Origin: Nocardia aurea
GTDB lineage: Bacteria; Actinomycetota; Actinomycetes; Mycobacteriales; Mycobacteriaceae
Assembly: GCF_003123685.1 (NCBI RefSeq)
Contig: NZ_QCYJ01000154.1
Span: 1-64,000, forward strand
Direction of reading: 5' to 3'
DNA: 64,000 nt
The notes beneath the pieces were generated by a model. It saw nothing but the letters and a program-made list of their open reading frames with translations. It had not been told where the DNA came from and made no database searches. Below, in pieces: positions 49,504 to 58,610 of the stretch (position 1 is its first letter; every line of letters begins with the position of its first letter). A program made the position numbers and the translations under genes.

Positions 49504-50300
49504 GTCAGCAGTCCCGCCTCGCCAACACCTTCGCCGCCGCGCGCGGCGAGGGCAGGGCGGCGCTCATCGGCTACCTGCCCGCCGGTTATCCCGATCTGGC
49601 CGGGTCCATCGCCGTGTGCAAGGCGATGGTCGAATCCGGATGCGACATCGTGGAAGTCGGCGTCGCGTACTCCGATCCCGTCATGGACGGCCCGACGATC
49701 CAGGCCGCCGCCGAACAGGCGCTGCGCGGCGGCGTCCGCGTGCGCGACGTGTTCTCCGTGGTCGAGGCGATCACCGCCGCGGGCGGTCAGGCCGTGGTCA
49801 TGAGCTACTGGAATCCGGTGCTGCGCTACGGCGTCGACCGGTTCGCGCGCGATCTCGCCGGTGCGGGCGGCGCGGGCATCATCACCCCGAATCTCATCCC
49901 GGAGGAGGCCGACGACTGGTTCGTCGCCTCCGCCGCCCACGATCTGGACCGGATCTTCCTGGTCGCGCCGTCCTCCACCGAGGAGCGACTGGTCAAGACC
50001 CTGGAGGCCTCGCGCGGATTCATCTACGCGGCGTCGACGATGGGTGTGACCGGAGCGCGCGACATGGTTTCCTCGGCCGCGCCCGCGCTGTGCGCGCGGA
50101 TCCGCACGCATTCCGATATACCGATCGGCGTCGGCCTCGGTGTTCGATCGGGTGCGCAGGCCGCCGAGATCGCGTCGTACGCGGACGGTGTCATTGTCGG
50201 TTCGGCGCTGGTCAGCGCCGCAGCCGAAGGGCTGGACGCGGTGCACACGCTCACCGCCGAACTCGCCGAGGGTGTTCGCTCCGCGACCGTACGGTCCTGA
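49500..50300 (+). CDS. trpA: tryptophan synthase alpha subunit
   Basis: 266 aa (beta/alpha)8 barrel cleaving indole-3-glycerol phosphate. IGYLPAGYPDL, DIVEVGVAYSDPVMDGPTIQ (catalytic Glu and Asp), FIYAASTMGVTGAR and IGVGLGVRSGAQA are the family blocks. It is last in the trp unit. trpD, trpF and trpG are absent from this window. Confidence 0.95.
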   Translation: MSQQSRLANTFAAARGEGRAALIGYLPAGYPDLAGSIAVCKAMVESGCDIVEVGVAYSDPVMDGPTIQAAAEQALRGGVRVRDVFSVVEAITAAGGQAVVMSYWNPVLRYGVDRFARDLAGAGGAGIITPNLIPEEADDWFVASAAHDLDRIFLVAPSSTEERLVKTLEASRGFIYAASTMGVTGARDMVSSAAPALCARIRTHSDIPIGVGLGVRSGAQAAEIASYADGVIVGSALVSAAAEGLDAVHTLTAELAEGVRSATVRS

Positions 50301-50439
50301 TCGGCTGCCGTGATTCGCGGTGTCACCGCCGTGATACGCGGTGCGTGGTGACCGGCGTTTCCGTTCCGGTCTTCGTCGGCTCGCGCCGTTGAGCGGCGTG
50401 TGATCGGACCGCGACGCTCGCCGGGGGTCGTGCCTCCGC

Positions 50440-50445
50440 TACGGT
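50440..50445 (+). promoter_or_regulatory. -10 element of lgt
   Basis: TACGGT followed by 7 nt and GTG 50453, a leaderless arrangement that favours 50453 over GTG 50444. Confidence 0.45.
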
Positions 50446-50452
50446 GGCGACC

Positions 50453-51790
50453 GTGACCTTACGAGTCCTGGCAGACAGTGTCGTGGCCAACAGCGACGTG
50501 CTGGCCTACATTCCCAGCCCCTCGCAGGGCGTGTGGCAGATCGGTCCGTTCCCGCTACGGGCCTATGCCCTGTGCATCATCATCGGCATCGTCGTCGCCA
50601 TCTGGTGGGGCGAACGCCGCTGGCAGGAGCGCGGCGGACGATCCGGCACGGTACTCGACGTCGCGATGTTCGCCGTACCGTTCGGACTCGTCGGCGGACG
50701 GCTCTACCACGTGGCGACGGACTGGCAGAAGTACTTCGGCGAGGGCGGTGATCCGCTCGACGCGCTGAAGATCTACCAGGGTGGTCTCGGTATCTGGGGC
50801 GCGGTCTTCCTCGGCGGCATCGGCGCCTGGATCGGCTGCCGGATCTACCGAATCCCGTTGCCCGCGTTCGGTGACGCCATCGCGCCGCCGATTCTGCTCG
50901 CCCAGGCCATCGGCAGGCTCGGCAACTATTTCAACCAGGAACTCTACGGCCGGGAGACCGACCTGCCGTGGGGACTCGAGATCAACCTGCGTTTCGACGA
51001 CGACGGCAAGCTGGACATGATGAACGGCGTCTCCACCGGCGTCGTCGAGAAGGTCGTGCAGCCGACATTCCTCTACGAGATGGTCTGGAACCTGATCGTG
51101 GTCGTGCTGCTGGTGCAGATCGACAAGCGTTTCCGCATCGGGCACGGTCGCCTGTTCGCGCTCTACGTCGCGGGCTACTGCGTCGGCCGTTTCGTGGTCG
51201 AACTGCTGCGTGACGACGAGGCGACCCATATCGCGGGTATCCGCATCAACTCCTTCACCTCCGCCCTGGTATTCCTCGCGGCCATCGCCTACTTCGTCTT
51301 CGCGACCAAGGGCCGTGAGACAGCGCAGATGCTGCAACCCGACGCGGTGCGCCGCCCGTGGCCGTGGCAGTTCGCCGAACTGCGTGCGGTGGGCGCGAAT
51401 CCGGAGGTGATCGAACCGGTCGTGGGGGCGGAAGCGGAGTCCGACGACGACGCGAAGTCCGAGACCGCCGACGAACCCGACGTGAAGGCTGAATCGGAGA
51501 CGGACGTGAAATCCACGGAGGACGAGTCGGAGGCGTCATCGGTCGCCCTCGGGAAATCCGCCGCCGAGGCCGAATCCGCCACCGTCGCGAAGCCGAGTGG
51601 ATCCGCCACGACGGCCGAACCGGATTCGGAGGCCACGCCGAGCGAGACGAGCTCCGCTACCTCGAAGGCATCGTCCGCCACCGAATCCGGCAAGTCCGCG
51701 GCGAACGGCGTCAACGGTACGAAGAATTCGGCCGCGACCGGCAACGACACCTCCGCCGTCGCCGAGGGCGATACCGCCGACAGGTCCTGA
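50453..51790 (+). CDS. lgt: prolipoprotein diacylglyceryl transferase with long low-complexity tail
   Basis: 445 aa. The N-terminal 290 residues are a polytopic Lgt: GRLGNYFNQELYGRETDLPWG carries the signature Arg/Asn/Glu, and FLYEMVWNLIV follows. It attaches diacylglycerol to lipobox cysteines, so it serves the many lipoproteins in this window. The last roughly 130 residues are a hydrophilic Ser/Ala/Glu/Thr/Asp tail (ESDDDAKSETADEPDVK and similar) beyond the enzyme's usual end, presumably cytosolic and disordered. GTG 50444 is the alternative start. Confidence 0.93.
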   Translation: MTLRVLADSVVANSDVLAYIPSPSQGVWQIGPFPLRAYALCIIIGIVVAIWWGERRWQERGGRSGTVLDVAMFAVPFGLVGGRLYHVATDWQKYFGEGGDPLDALKIYQGGLGIWGAVFLGGIGAWIGCRIYRIPLPAFGDAIAPPILLAQAIGRLGNYFNQELYGRETDLPWGLEINLRFDDDGKLDMMNGVSTGVVEKVVQPTFLYEMVWNLIVVVLLVQIDKRFRIGHGRLFALYVAGYCVGRFVVELLRDDEATHIAGIRINSFTSALVFLAAIAYFVFATKGRETAQMLQPDAVRRPWPWQFAELRAVGANPEVIEPVVGAEAESDDDAKSETADEPDVKAESETDVKSTEDESEASSVALGKSAAEAESATVAKPSGSATTAEPDSEATPSETSSATSKASSATESGKSAANGVNGTKNSAATGNDTSAVAEGDTADRS

Positions 51791-52169
51791 GACGCCCCGG
51801 CATTCGCGGGCGCGCGCACGGATTCCGCGCCTCCGGCGAATTTCTCGGCCGAAACGGCAACGGATCGGTCACGCCGTGCGATAACCGTAGCGGGTCCGGC
51901 GAACCGTTCGCCGGACGACGAGTCGGCCGAGGTCGGCGTCGCGGAGCCGAAGACAGTAGAGTCTGGCGAAGCCGCCGAGTCGGACACGACTTCGAGCAGG
52001 TCTCGGGGTGGAATCCGAGCGGGAGAGCCGATTCGGCGCCCGCCGGAACCAGTCGGACACGCTCGTCGTCGAACCCGCCGGTCCGTGGCGAACAGGGTCA
52101 CGGTTTCCGGCGTCCGACAGGACGCGCCACAGGCGGGGGAGCGCCCGCACAAAATGAGGAGGACATTTC
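51791..52169. other. gene-free stretch before the TM2 gene
   Basis: 379 bp with no proteinlike frame. The AGGAGG at about 52156-52161 is the ribosome site of the next gene. Nothing else is identifiable. Confidence 0.5.
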
Positions 52170-52643
52170 GTGACCGACCCCTATCAGCAGAACCCCGGCG
52201 GACCCCAGTACGGCCCGCAGGGCACGGGGCCTGACCTGAACAAGCCGGGGGCCGCACCGGGACAGCCGCAGTACAACCAGCCGCCGAGCGATCCCTACGG
52301 CCAGCAGCCCCAGTACGGGCAGCCCCAGTACGGCCAGCAGCCGGGTGGCTATGCCCCCGCGCCCTACGGCGGTCAGCCGGGCGGGTACCCCGGTGACGCC
52401 GAAGCTCCCTACGGCCGCGACCAGTACGGAACGCCGTTTTCCGATAAGGAGAAGCTGACCGCGGGTCTGTTGCAGCTTTTCGTCGGAACCCTGGGCGTGG
52501 GCCGCTTCTACACCGGCCACACCACCATCGGCATCCTGCAACTCGTCACCTGCGGTGGCTGCGGCATCTGGGCGCTGATCGACGGCATCATGATGCTCAC
52601 CGGCAAGGTGCCCGACGCCGAAGGTCGCCCGCTGCGCGGCTGA
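52170..52643 (+). CDS. TM2 domain membrane protein with Pro/Gln/Tyr/Gly-rich N-terminus
   Basis: 157 aa. Residues 1-90 are low complexity with repeated QPQYGQ-like units. Then comes a TM2 domain (about 93-145): LTAGLLQLFVGTLGVGRFYTGHTTIGILQLV, then a CGGCGIWALIDGIMML hairpin (in part). TM2 proteins span the membrane twice; the function is unknown. A similar gene lies between lgt and pyk in mycobacteria. GTG 52170 has AGGAGG at 9 nt. Confidence 0.85.
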   Translation: MTDPYQQNPGGPQYGPQGTGPDLNKPGAAPGQPQYNQPPSDPYGQQPQYGQPQYGQQPGGYAPAPYGGQPGGYPGDAEAPYGRDQYGTPFSDKEKLTAGLLQLFVGTLGVGRFYTGHTTIGILQLVTCGGCGIWALIDGIMMLTGKVPDAEGRPLRG

Positions 52644-52667
52644 TCCGGCTGATCGAAGGCATGAGAA

Positions 52668-52695
52668 GGGCACTCCGCCGCACGGCGGGGTGCCC
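52668..52695 (+). terminator. terminator after the TM2 gene
   Basis: 13-bp stem GGGCACTCCGCCG / CGGCGGGGTGCCC (one T-G wobble) with a 2-nt CA apex, 24 nt after the stop. The downstream sequence GTTCGCATTT is mildly T-rich. Confidence 0.75.
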
Positions 52696-53078
52696 GTTCG
52701 CATTTCCGGGGGTCTCCCGAGTACCGAGGTCGCCTCGGTGGCGGTGGATCGGGGTAGAACGGCGGGGTGAGCGCGCTGTCACGCGCGCGTAATATCGCTC
52801 TGTCAAGTGGGGTGGACATCGCGGTTTCGCGAGAGTGCCCGACCGTCGCGTTCCCTCCGTCCGCACGCACTTCGGCCTTTACACGTCACAAATTCGGCGC
52901 CGATGCCGGTCGGCACCGGAATGTCGCGCTGTGACCCGGTTTCGCCCGCACACCTGCCACCGAACAGCCCGAGGTCGCGCCCGGTGAGAGTTCTCCTCGC
53001 ACGGTGCATCGTTGCGTGCGCATTGTTTTCACCCAGGTTTCACCGAGGCCAGCACAGGCCCCGGTACCCCAACGGGAT
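52696..53078. other. gene-free stretch upstream of pyk
   Basis: No proteinlike frame on either strand. The GTTTTCACCCAGGTTTCACC near 53025-53045 contains a short direct repeat (TTTCACC), possibly part of the pyk promoter region. Confidence 0.45.
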
Positions 53079-53084
53079 TAGGCT
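53079..53084 (+). promoter_or_regulatory. -10 element of pyk
   Basis: TAGGCT, 7 nt before GTG 53092 (ATG 53095 follows), again fitting a leaderless transcript. Confidence 0.5.
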
Positions 53085-53091
53085 CTAACCC

Positions 53092-54510
53092 GTGATGCGA
53101 CGGACGAAGATTGTGTGCACGCTCGGCCCGGCCACTGCCACCGAGGACCGTATCCGCGAACTCGTCGAGAGCGGCATGGACGTTGCCCGGCTGAATTTCA
53201 GTCACGGGGAACACGCCGACCATGCCGAGAACTATAAGAAGGTGCGTCAGGCCTCCGATCATCTCGGCAGAGCCGTCGGCATCCTCGCCGACCTACAGGG
53301 ACCCAAGATCCGCCTCGGTCGGTTCACCGAGGGGCGCACGGTCTGGGCCACCGGCGAAGAAGTCCGCATCACCGTGGACGAAGTCGACGGCACGCACGAC
53401 CGGGTCTCCACCACCTACAAGGAATTGGCCACCGACGCCAAAGCCGGTGACCGGCTGCTGGTCGACGACGGCAAGATCGGCCTGACCGTCACCGGTGTCG
53501 ACGGCAACGACGTGATCTGCCGCGTCACCGAGGGCGGCCCCGTCTCCAACAACAAGGGCGTCTCGCTGCCCGGCATGGACATCTCGGTACCCGCCCTGTC
53601 CGAAAAGGACATCGAGGATCTGGAATTCGCGCTGAAACTCGGCGTCGATTTCATCGCGCTCTCGTTCGTGCGCTCGCCCTCCGACGTCGAGCTGGTGCAC
53701 GACATCATGGACCGCGTCGGGCGCCGGGTGCCGGTCATCGGCAAACTCGAGAAGCCGGAGGCCATCGACAATCTCGAGGCCGTCGTGCTGGCCTTCGACG
53801 CCGTCATGGTGGCGCGCGGCGATCTCGGTGTGGAACTGCCGCTCGAGCAGGTGCCGCTGGTGCAGAAGCGCGCCATCCAGATGGCAAGGGAGAACGCCAA
53901 ACCCGTCATCGTGGCGACCCAGATGCTCGAGTCGATGATCGAGAACTCGCGCCCGACCAGGGCCGAGGCCTCCGACGTCGCGAACGCCGTGCTCGACGGC
54001 GCCGACGCGGTGATGCTGTCCGGTGAGACCTCGGTCGGCGCGTACCCGATCGAGACCGTGCGGACCATGGCGCGGATCGTGCAGGCCGTGGAGATGGAAT
54101 CGACGCGGGTGCCTCCGCTGACCCACGTGCCGCGCACCAAGCGCGGCGTCATCTCCTACGCCGCCCGCGATATCGGCGAGCGGCTCAACGCCAAGGCGCT
54201 GGTCGCCTTCACCCAGTCCGGCGACACCGTGCGACGGCTGGCCCGCCTGCACACCCACCTGCCGCTGCTCGCGTTCACCCCGCTGCCCGAGGTGCGCAGT
54301 CAGCTGGCCTTGACCTGGGGCACCGAAACCTTCATCGTGCCGACGGTGAACAGCACCGATGCCATGATCCACCAGGTCGATGTATCACTTCTGTCGATGG
54401 GCCGATACGAGAAGGGAGACCTGGTGGTCATCGTGGCGGGGTCCCCGCCCGGTACTGTCGGTTCGACCAATCTGATCCATGTGCACCGCATCGGCGAGGA
54501 GGATCACTAA
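53092..54510 (+). CDS. pyk: pyruvate kinase
   Basis: 472 aa. It makes ATP and pyruvate from PEP in the last step of glycolysis. TKIVCTLGPAT, VARLNFSHGEH, ILADLQGPKIRLG, VIGKLEKPEAIDNL, DAVMVARGDLGVELPLE and PVIVATQMLESMI are present; the K+/Mg2+ and PEP residues all look intact. The start is GTG 53092 (leaderless type) or ATG 53095. The stop abuts the tesB ATG with no gap. Confidence 0.96.
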   Translation: MMRRTKIVCTLGPATATEDRIRELVESGMDVARLNFSHGEHADHAENYKKVRQASDHLGRAVGILADLQGPKIRLGRFTEGRTVWATGEEVRITVDEVDGTHDRVSTTYKELATDAKAGDRLLVDDGKIGLTVTGVDGNDVICRVTEGGPVSNNKGVSLPGMDISVPALSEKDIEDLEFALKLGVDFIALSFVRSPSDVELVHDIMDRVGRRVPVIGKLEKPEAIDNLEAVVLAFDAVMVARGDLGVELPLEQVPLVQKRAIQMARENAKPVIVATQMLESMIENSRPTRAEASDVANAVLDGADAVMLSGETSVGAYPIETVRTMARIVQAVEMESTRVPPLTHVPRTKRGVISYAARDIGERLNAKALVAFTQSGDTVRRLARLHTHLPLLAFTPLPEVRSQLALTWGTETFIVPTVNSTDAMIHQVDVSLLSMGRYEKGDLVVIVAGSPPGTVGSTNLIHVHRIGEEDH

Positions 54511-55413
54511 ATGTCAGCTGCCCTAGGTGGCGCCGTCGACATCGAATCGACGGAGGGGACCGACCTCGACATCCTGCTCGGCCTGCTGGATCTCGAGCAG
54601 GTCGACGAGGACGTCTTCGTCGGTCGGCATCCGGCGAAGGTGGCGAGCAGGACCTTCGGCGGGCAACTGGTCTCGCAGGGCATCATCGCGGCGGGACGCA
54701 CCGCGGGTGATCGCCCGCTGCACGTCGTCAACGCGCATTTCGTGCGCGGTGGCGACCCCAAGCAGCCGATCGAGTACCGCGTGGACCGGCACCGGGACGG
54801 CCGTTCACTGGCCAACCGGACCGTGACCGCGAGCCAGGACGGACAGGAACTGTTCGTCATGCTCGCCGCGTTCCAGGAGTGGGCCAAGGGGCTCGAACAC
54901 GCCCACGACAAGCCCGAAGTGCCCGATCCGGACGGGCTGCCGCGGGTCGAAGAGCATTTCGCGGGCTTCGAGGACAAGTTGCAGATGTTCGTCAAGGCGC
55001 CGCATCCGATCGATATGCGCTACACGAACGACCCGGCCTGGATCATGAAGGGCACCGGGGAGCAGCTCAATCACAATCGGGTCTGGATGAAGGCCGACGG
55101 CACACTCCCCGACGATCCGCTGATCCACGTTGCGACACTGGGGTATTCGTCGGACACGACGATTCTGGACTCCATCATCACCACGCACGGACTCTCCTGG
55201 GGTCTGGATCGCATCGTCGCCGCGACGGTGAACCACTCCATCTGGTTCCATCGCCCGTTCCGCTTCGACGAGTGGGCGCTCTACGCCACCGAATCCCCGG
55301 TCGCCGCGGGGTCACGCGGCCTGGCCACCGGCCGGTTCTACTCGCGCGGCGGCGACCTGCTCGCCACCGTGGTGCAGGAGGGCATGATCCGGCATTTCCC
55401 GCCGCGTCGCTGA
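54511..55413 (+). CDS. tesB: acyl-CoA thioesterase II
   Basis: 300 aa double hot-dog fold that hydrolyses acyl-CoAs. RTFGGQLVSQGIIAAGRT, LHVVNAHFVRGGDPKQPIEYRVDRHRDGRSLANRTV and HRPFRFDEWALYATESP with GRFYSRGGDLLATVVQEGMIR (quoted in parts) are TesB features. It directly follows pyk (ATG at the base after the stop), as in mycobacteria, probably as an operon. Confidence 0.94.
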   Translation: MSAALGGAVDIESTEGTDLDILLGLLDLEQVDEDVFVGRHPAKVASRTFGGQLVSQGIIAAGRTAGDRPLHVVNAHFVRGGDPKQPIEYRVDRHRDGRSLANRTVTASQDGQELFVMLAAFQEWAKGLEHAHDKPEVPDPDGLPRVEEHFAGFEDKLQMFVKAPHPIDMRYTNDPAWIMKGTGEQLNHNRVWMKADGTLPDDPLIHVATLGYSSDTTILDSIITTHGLSWGLDRIVAATVNHSIWFHRPFRFDEWALYATESPVAAGSRGLATGRFYSRGGDLLATVVQEGMIRHFPPRR

Positions 55414-55420
55414 AGCGAGA

Positions 55421-55463
55421 AGGGCCCCGTCGTCCTCGGGTATTCGAGGTCCGGCGGGGTCCT
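55421..55463. terminator. terminator after tesB, shared with the convergent gene
   Basis: A long imperfect stem: AGGGCCCCGTCG and CCTCG pair with CGAGG and CGGCGGGGTCCT around a GGTATT loop. It lies between the convergent tesB and 55491 genes. Confidence 0.65.
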
Positions 55464-55490
55464 GTCGTATCGGGGGCGTATCCGGCTGTC

Positions 55491-55901
55491 CTACAGGCTT
55501 TCCCGTTCGGTCTCGAAGTCGAAGGTGTCGCGGCGCTGCGTCCGGATGGTGCGCGGGATCTCGGGACCGGTGATCCCGCCCGCGGTCTCCAGCATCAGCC
55601 TGCGCTCCAGCGCCGCCAGACCGGGTGCGCTCAGGTCGCGTTGCGCGCCGACCAGGCTCAGTGCGATCTCGTAGGTCCGGCGATCACCGGGCTCCGCGTC
55701 GGGATGGTCTACCCGCCACTGGGATTCGAGCACGATGTGGACGGGGTCCTCGGTGTCGACGGGCAGTGTGAACCGCCACGCGAAGACGTCGCGGTCCTCC
55801 AAATGATCGTCGACCACCCCGCGCACCGTCTCGACGACACGTTCCAGGGCTTCCGGTGTCACATAAACATGGAGAGAAACATCCGAAATTCGTTTCGGCA
55901 T
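55491..55901 (-). CDS. conserved-type hypothetical protein
   Basis: 136 aa, acidic, alternating beta/helix pattern: an opening strand ISDVSLHVYVTPEALERVV, then DDHLEDRDVFAWRFTLPVD and VLESQWRVDHPD, and a basic/aromatic end (RTIRTQRRDTFDFE). No family is recognised. There is no signal peptide or membrane segment. ATG 55901 is the only good start. The codon usage is like the neighbours', so it is probably a genuine gene. Confidence 0.65.
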   Translation of the reverse strand: MPKRISDVSLHVYVTPEALERVVETVRGVVDDHLEDRDVFAWRFTLPVDTEDPVHIVLESQWRVDHPDAEPGDRRTYEIALSLVGAQRDLSAPGLAALERRLMLETAGGITGPEIPRTIRTQRRDTFDFETERESL

Positions 55902-56016
55902 GTCTGATTCCTGTCGTGTGTCGAACCATCAACGGCGGAAGTATGTTCGCCGGGAGTGTAATCCCTCGATGCCCGCGGACGACACAGTCGGGGCGGAATT
56001 GTTGTGTGCGTCCCAC

Positions 56017-56637
56017 TCAACGGATGTGCTGTGCCGCCAGGAACGACGCGAGCGGGGCCGAACGGACCGCCGGTCGCATCACCAGTCCCGGACCCCGCTC
56101 GGCCTCGCGATGCGTCGGTTCGTGCGGCGCCAGGGCCAGCAACAGCGGGACGAGGGTTTCGGCGATCCGGTCGCCGACCTCGCAGAACGCGGCTTCTGAC
56201 AGGCCGACCGGATCGGCGATGTTCTCCCGTCCGACCAGCGACAGATTGTCACGCGACCGGTGCAGTTCGGCGATCGTGCGCGCACCGGTGACCTTGGCGA
56301 TACGGTGCGCTTCGAGCAGGGTGAAGGTGCGCGGAGCGGCCCCGAAGGCCAGCGCCGCCGCCTGGTCGCGCAGCTGTTCGGTCATGGCCAGAACCAGATC
56401 AGCCCTGTCGATCATCTCCGGTTTCAGTTTCCGCGCCCGGAACCCCGCCGGATCGGCGCCGAGGCCGGTGATGGTCTGCGCGGCGAGCGGTTCCACGGGG
56501 AAGCCGACCAGCGCGCGGGTTCCCGCGCTCTCCGCGGTCAGCCCGGGTAGCCGGTGTTCGGCCGCGACGGCGCGGGCGACCCGCTCGGCGATCACCGAGC
56601 GACAGACATTGCCGTTGCAGACGAACAGGACGTGCAT
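56017..56637 (-). CDS. low-molecular-weight protein tyrosine phosphatase family
   Basis: 206 aa. The catalytic P-loop is FVCNGNVCRS (Cys about 7, Arg 13; CX5R) and the catalytic Asp is in NIADPVGLSE (about 140). The protein is about 50 residues longer than the 150-residue norm, with an extra C-terminal segment after LVPLLLALAPHEP. It dephosphorylates phosphotyrosine, or in this subgroup may regulate envelope glycan synthesis. It is monocistronic; ATG 56637 is the start. Confidence 0.86.
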   Translation of the reverse strand: MHVLFVCNGNVCRSVIAERVARAVAAEHRLPGLTAESAGTRALVGFPVEPLAAQTITGLGADPAGFRARKLKPEMIDRADLVLAMTEQLRDQAAALAFGAAPRTFTLLEAHRIAKVTGARTIAELHRSRDNLSLVGRENIADPVGLSEAAFCEVGDRIAETLVPLLLALAPHEPTHREAERGPGLVMRPAVRSAPLASFLAAQHIR

Positions 56638-56874
56638 AGGTTCACCGTAATCTGCCCGTTATCGGTCCAACGGGCCGAAAAGGGTGAATCACAGGCGCGC
56701 GCCGATATATTCACCTGCGGGTCGGATGCCGTACACGGAACGCACCCGGATATTCGCACTGTCGCTCGCTATTCGTCACGATCCGCAGCCGCAGGGGCGT
56801 TACCCCCACTACTTACCCAACCGTTTCCCATCCCAATCCCGTGACGTCCGAAGCGGTCGGTAATGTGGTGTCGC

Positions 56875-57387
56875 TCACTCGGATTCGGTTCGGTAATAAG
56901 TCGATTCCGGAACCACCGGCGCGACGCCCGCGGGTTTGTCGTACACCCGCCCCCGGGTGGAGAACATCCGCCCGCGTGACGATACGACGGGCGCGAATCG
57001 CGCGAGCCCGGTTCCCGGATCCATATCGTCGTACATCGCGTCGATTCCGCCGCGCGCGAAATAGGCCTCGTGCCAGAATCCGGTGCCACCGGAATCGGCG
57101 AGGAATTTCTGCCACCAATCGCGGTGCGGCGCCGAACGCGTCCACCGTTCCAGGCTGTCCAGATCGCGCCAATACTGCCGCGCTCCCCAGTGCGGCGGAA
57201 AGAGCCCCCACACCACGTCCTCGTGCAGCAGCAGCCCGTCGGGCCGGTCCCGATGCGAGCGGTACAGTTTCGGCCCCAATCCCAGCAGGCGCGCGATCCC
57301 GCGCGGTTTACGCACCCGCATCCCCAGATAGATGACGACGAGATCCGGATATCCGGACAGATCGACCGTCGTCCTGTTCACACGCAT
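56875..57387 (-). CDS. DUF4188/monooxygenase-like ferredoxin-fold protein
   Basis: 170 aa. YLGMRVRKPRGIARLLGLGPKL, LLLHEDVVWGLFPPHWGARQYWRDLDSLERWTRSAPHRDWW and GTGFWHEAYFARGG (each in part) match a family of short, Trp-rich proteins annotated DUF4188 or monooxygenase-like. The activity is uncharacterised. ATG 57387 has GAGGTGGGG upstream. The C-terminus is Arg/Ser-rich. Confidence 0.72.
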   Translation of the reverse strand: MRVNRTTVDLSGYPDLVVIYLGMRVRKPRGIARLLGLGPKLYRSHRDRPDGLLLHEDVVWGLFPPHWGARQYWRDLDSLERWTRSAPHRDWWQKFLADSGGTGFWHEAYFARGGIDAMYDDMDPGTGLARFAPVVSSRGRMFSTRGRVYDKPAGVAPVVPESTYYRTESE

Positions 57388-57617
57388 CCGACCCCACCTC
57401 TCCGCCGCCCGAGGGCGACAGCTGTTACCGGACTCGGCCACCGGCCACCACACAGGGACTACGAACGAGACCTCGCCACGGTTCAACCGACCGGGAAGTC
57501 GACCGCGCGGTACGGATGAAAGTCACCTCGGCGCGCACAGGTGATTCCGAAGCCCTGACCGGGGGTATCGGTGCCGGGCGCGTAGCGGGCCGATTGCGGA
57601 ATCGGAGCGGAGAACAG

Positions 57618-57647
57618 GAAGGGCGGTTGCTTTCGCAACCGCCCTTC
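57618..57647 (-). terminator. tRNA-Leu terminator
   Basis: Perfect 13-bp stem GAAGGGCGGTTGC / GCAACCGCCCTTC with a TTTC loop, starting a few bases beyond the 3' end of the minus-strand tRNA. Confidence 0.75.
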
Positions 57648-57651
57648 ACCC

Positions 57652-57738
57652 TGGTGCCGAGTGTGGGACTCGAACCCACACGTCCTTTCGGACAACGGTT
57701 TTTGAGACCGTCGCGTCTGCCAGTTCCGCCAACCCGGC
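57652..57738 (-). tRNA. tRNA-Leu (anticodon CAA)
   Basis: On the minus strand the acceptor stem GCCGGGT pairs with ACTCGGC; the discriminator is A and CCA is encoded (57652-57654). The anticodon loop CTCAAAA gives anticodon CAA (plus-strand 57702-57704), reading UUG. A long variable arm (TTGTCCGAAAGGACG region) marks a class II tRNA, and GTTCGAGTC is the T loop. The length is 87 nt with CCA. Confidence 0.97.
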
Positions 57739-57983
57739 GCACCGGAGGAGAACTATAGCGGGTCGGAGGCGCCTATCGCGAACGGGTTGCGACTTGCACC
57801 ACGCCGTCCGCTCTTTGCGCAGGGTATCTACGTTCTCCGAGAAACTGAAAGGTACTCTCTACATCACTCGAATGCGTACCGGGTGGGGCGATGGCGAGGC
57901 CTGGTGTTCGACAGGATCCGGGTCTGCCGCTGTGGCTCCTTCCGGCGTGTCGGGACAGGCATCGGAACCAGAGGGGTCTACCT

Positions 57984-58601
57984 ATGAGCACTGCAGCAGG
58001 GGGCGCCGGCACGAAGCGCGACGCCGGGGCGAAGCGGGTCGTCGTCGCCGAGGACGAGGCGCTCATCCGCATGGACCTGGTCGAGATGCTGACCGAGGAG
58101 GGTTATCAGGTCGTCGGTGAGGCGGGCGATGGCCAGCAGGCGGTCGATCTCGCGATCGAGCATCGACCGGATCTGGTCATCATGGATGTGAAGATGCCGC
58201 GGCGCGACGGAATCGACGCCGCGGCCGAGATCGCGTCCAAACGTGTTGCGCCGGTGGTGATTCTCACCGCGTTCAGTCAGCGCGACCTGGTCGAACGGGC
58301 GCGTGACGCCGGTGCGATGGCATATCTGGTGAAGCCGTTCACCAAATCGGATCTGGTGCCCGCCATCGAGTTGGCGGCCAGCCGCTTCCACGAGATCGCC
58401 GCGCTCGAGAGCGAGGTCGCCAACCTCACCGATCGTCTGGAGACCCGCAAGCTGGTCGAACGTGCCAAGGGTGTGCTGATGCAGACGCAGGGTCTGTCGG
58501 AGCCGCAGGCCTTCAAATGGATTCAGCGGACGGCCATGGACCGGCGCACCACCATGAAGGCGGTAGCCGAGGTGGTGCTGGAGAATCTGACTCCGAAGTG
58601 A
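57984..58601 (+). CDS. pdtaR: PdtaR-type response regulator with ANTAR RNA-binding domain
   Basis: 205 aa. The receiver domain (about 18-135) has the acidic pocket VVVAEDEALIRMD, phospho-acceptor DLVIMDVKMPRRDG and AYLVKPF lysine. The ANTAR domain (about 145-205; LVERAKGVLMQTQGLSEPQAFKWIQ in part) binds paired-hexaloop RNA and acts as antiterminator when phosphorylated. It is the orthologue by position and layout of Rv1626. The cognate kinase PdtaS is not in the window. ATG 57984 follows GAGGGG. Confidence 0.93.
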   Translation: MSTAAGGAGTKRDAGAKRVVVAEDEALIRMDLVEMLTEEGYQVVGEAGDGQQAVDLAIEHRPDLVIMDVKMPRRDGIDAAAEIASKRVAPVVILTAFSQRDLVERARDAGAMAYLVKPFTKSDLVPAIELAASRFHEIAALESEVANLTDRLETRKLVERAKGVLMQTQGLSEPQAFKWIQRTAMDRRTTMKAVAEVVLENLTPK

Positions 58602-58610
58602 CCGGAAATT

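Noticed and set aside
51289..52257. Minus-strand frame over the lgt tail with a Ser/Ala-rich product
   Set aside because: It mirrors the low-complexity lgt tail and lacks a ribosome site; the lgt frame is continuous and begins in a real enzyme.
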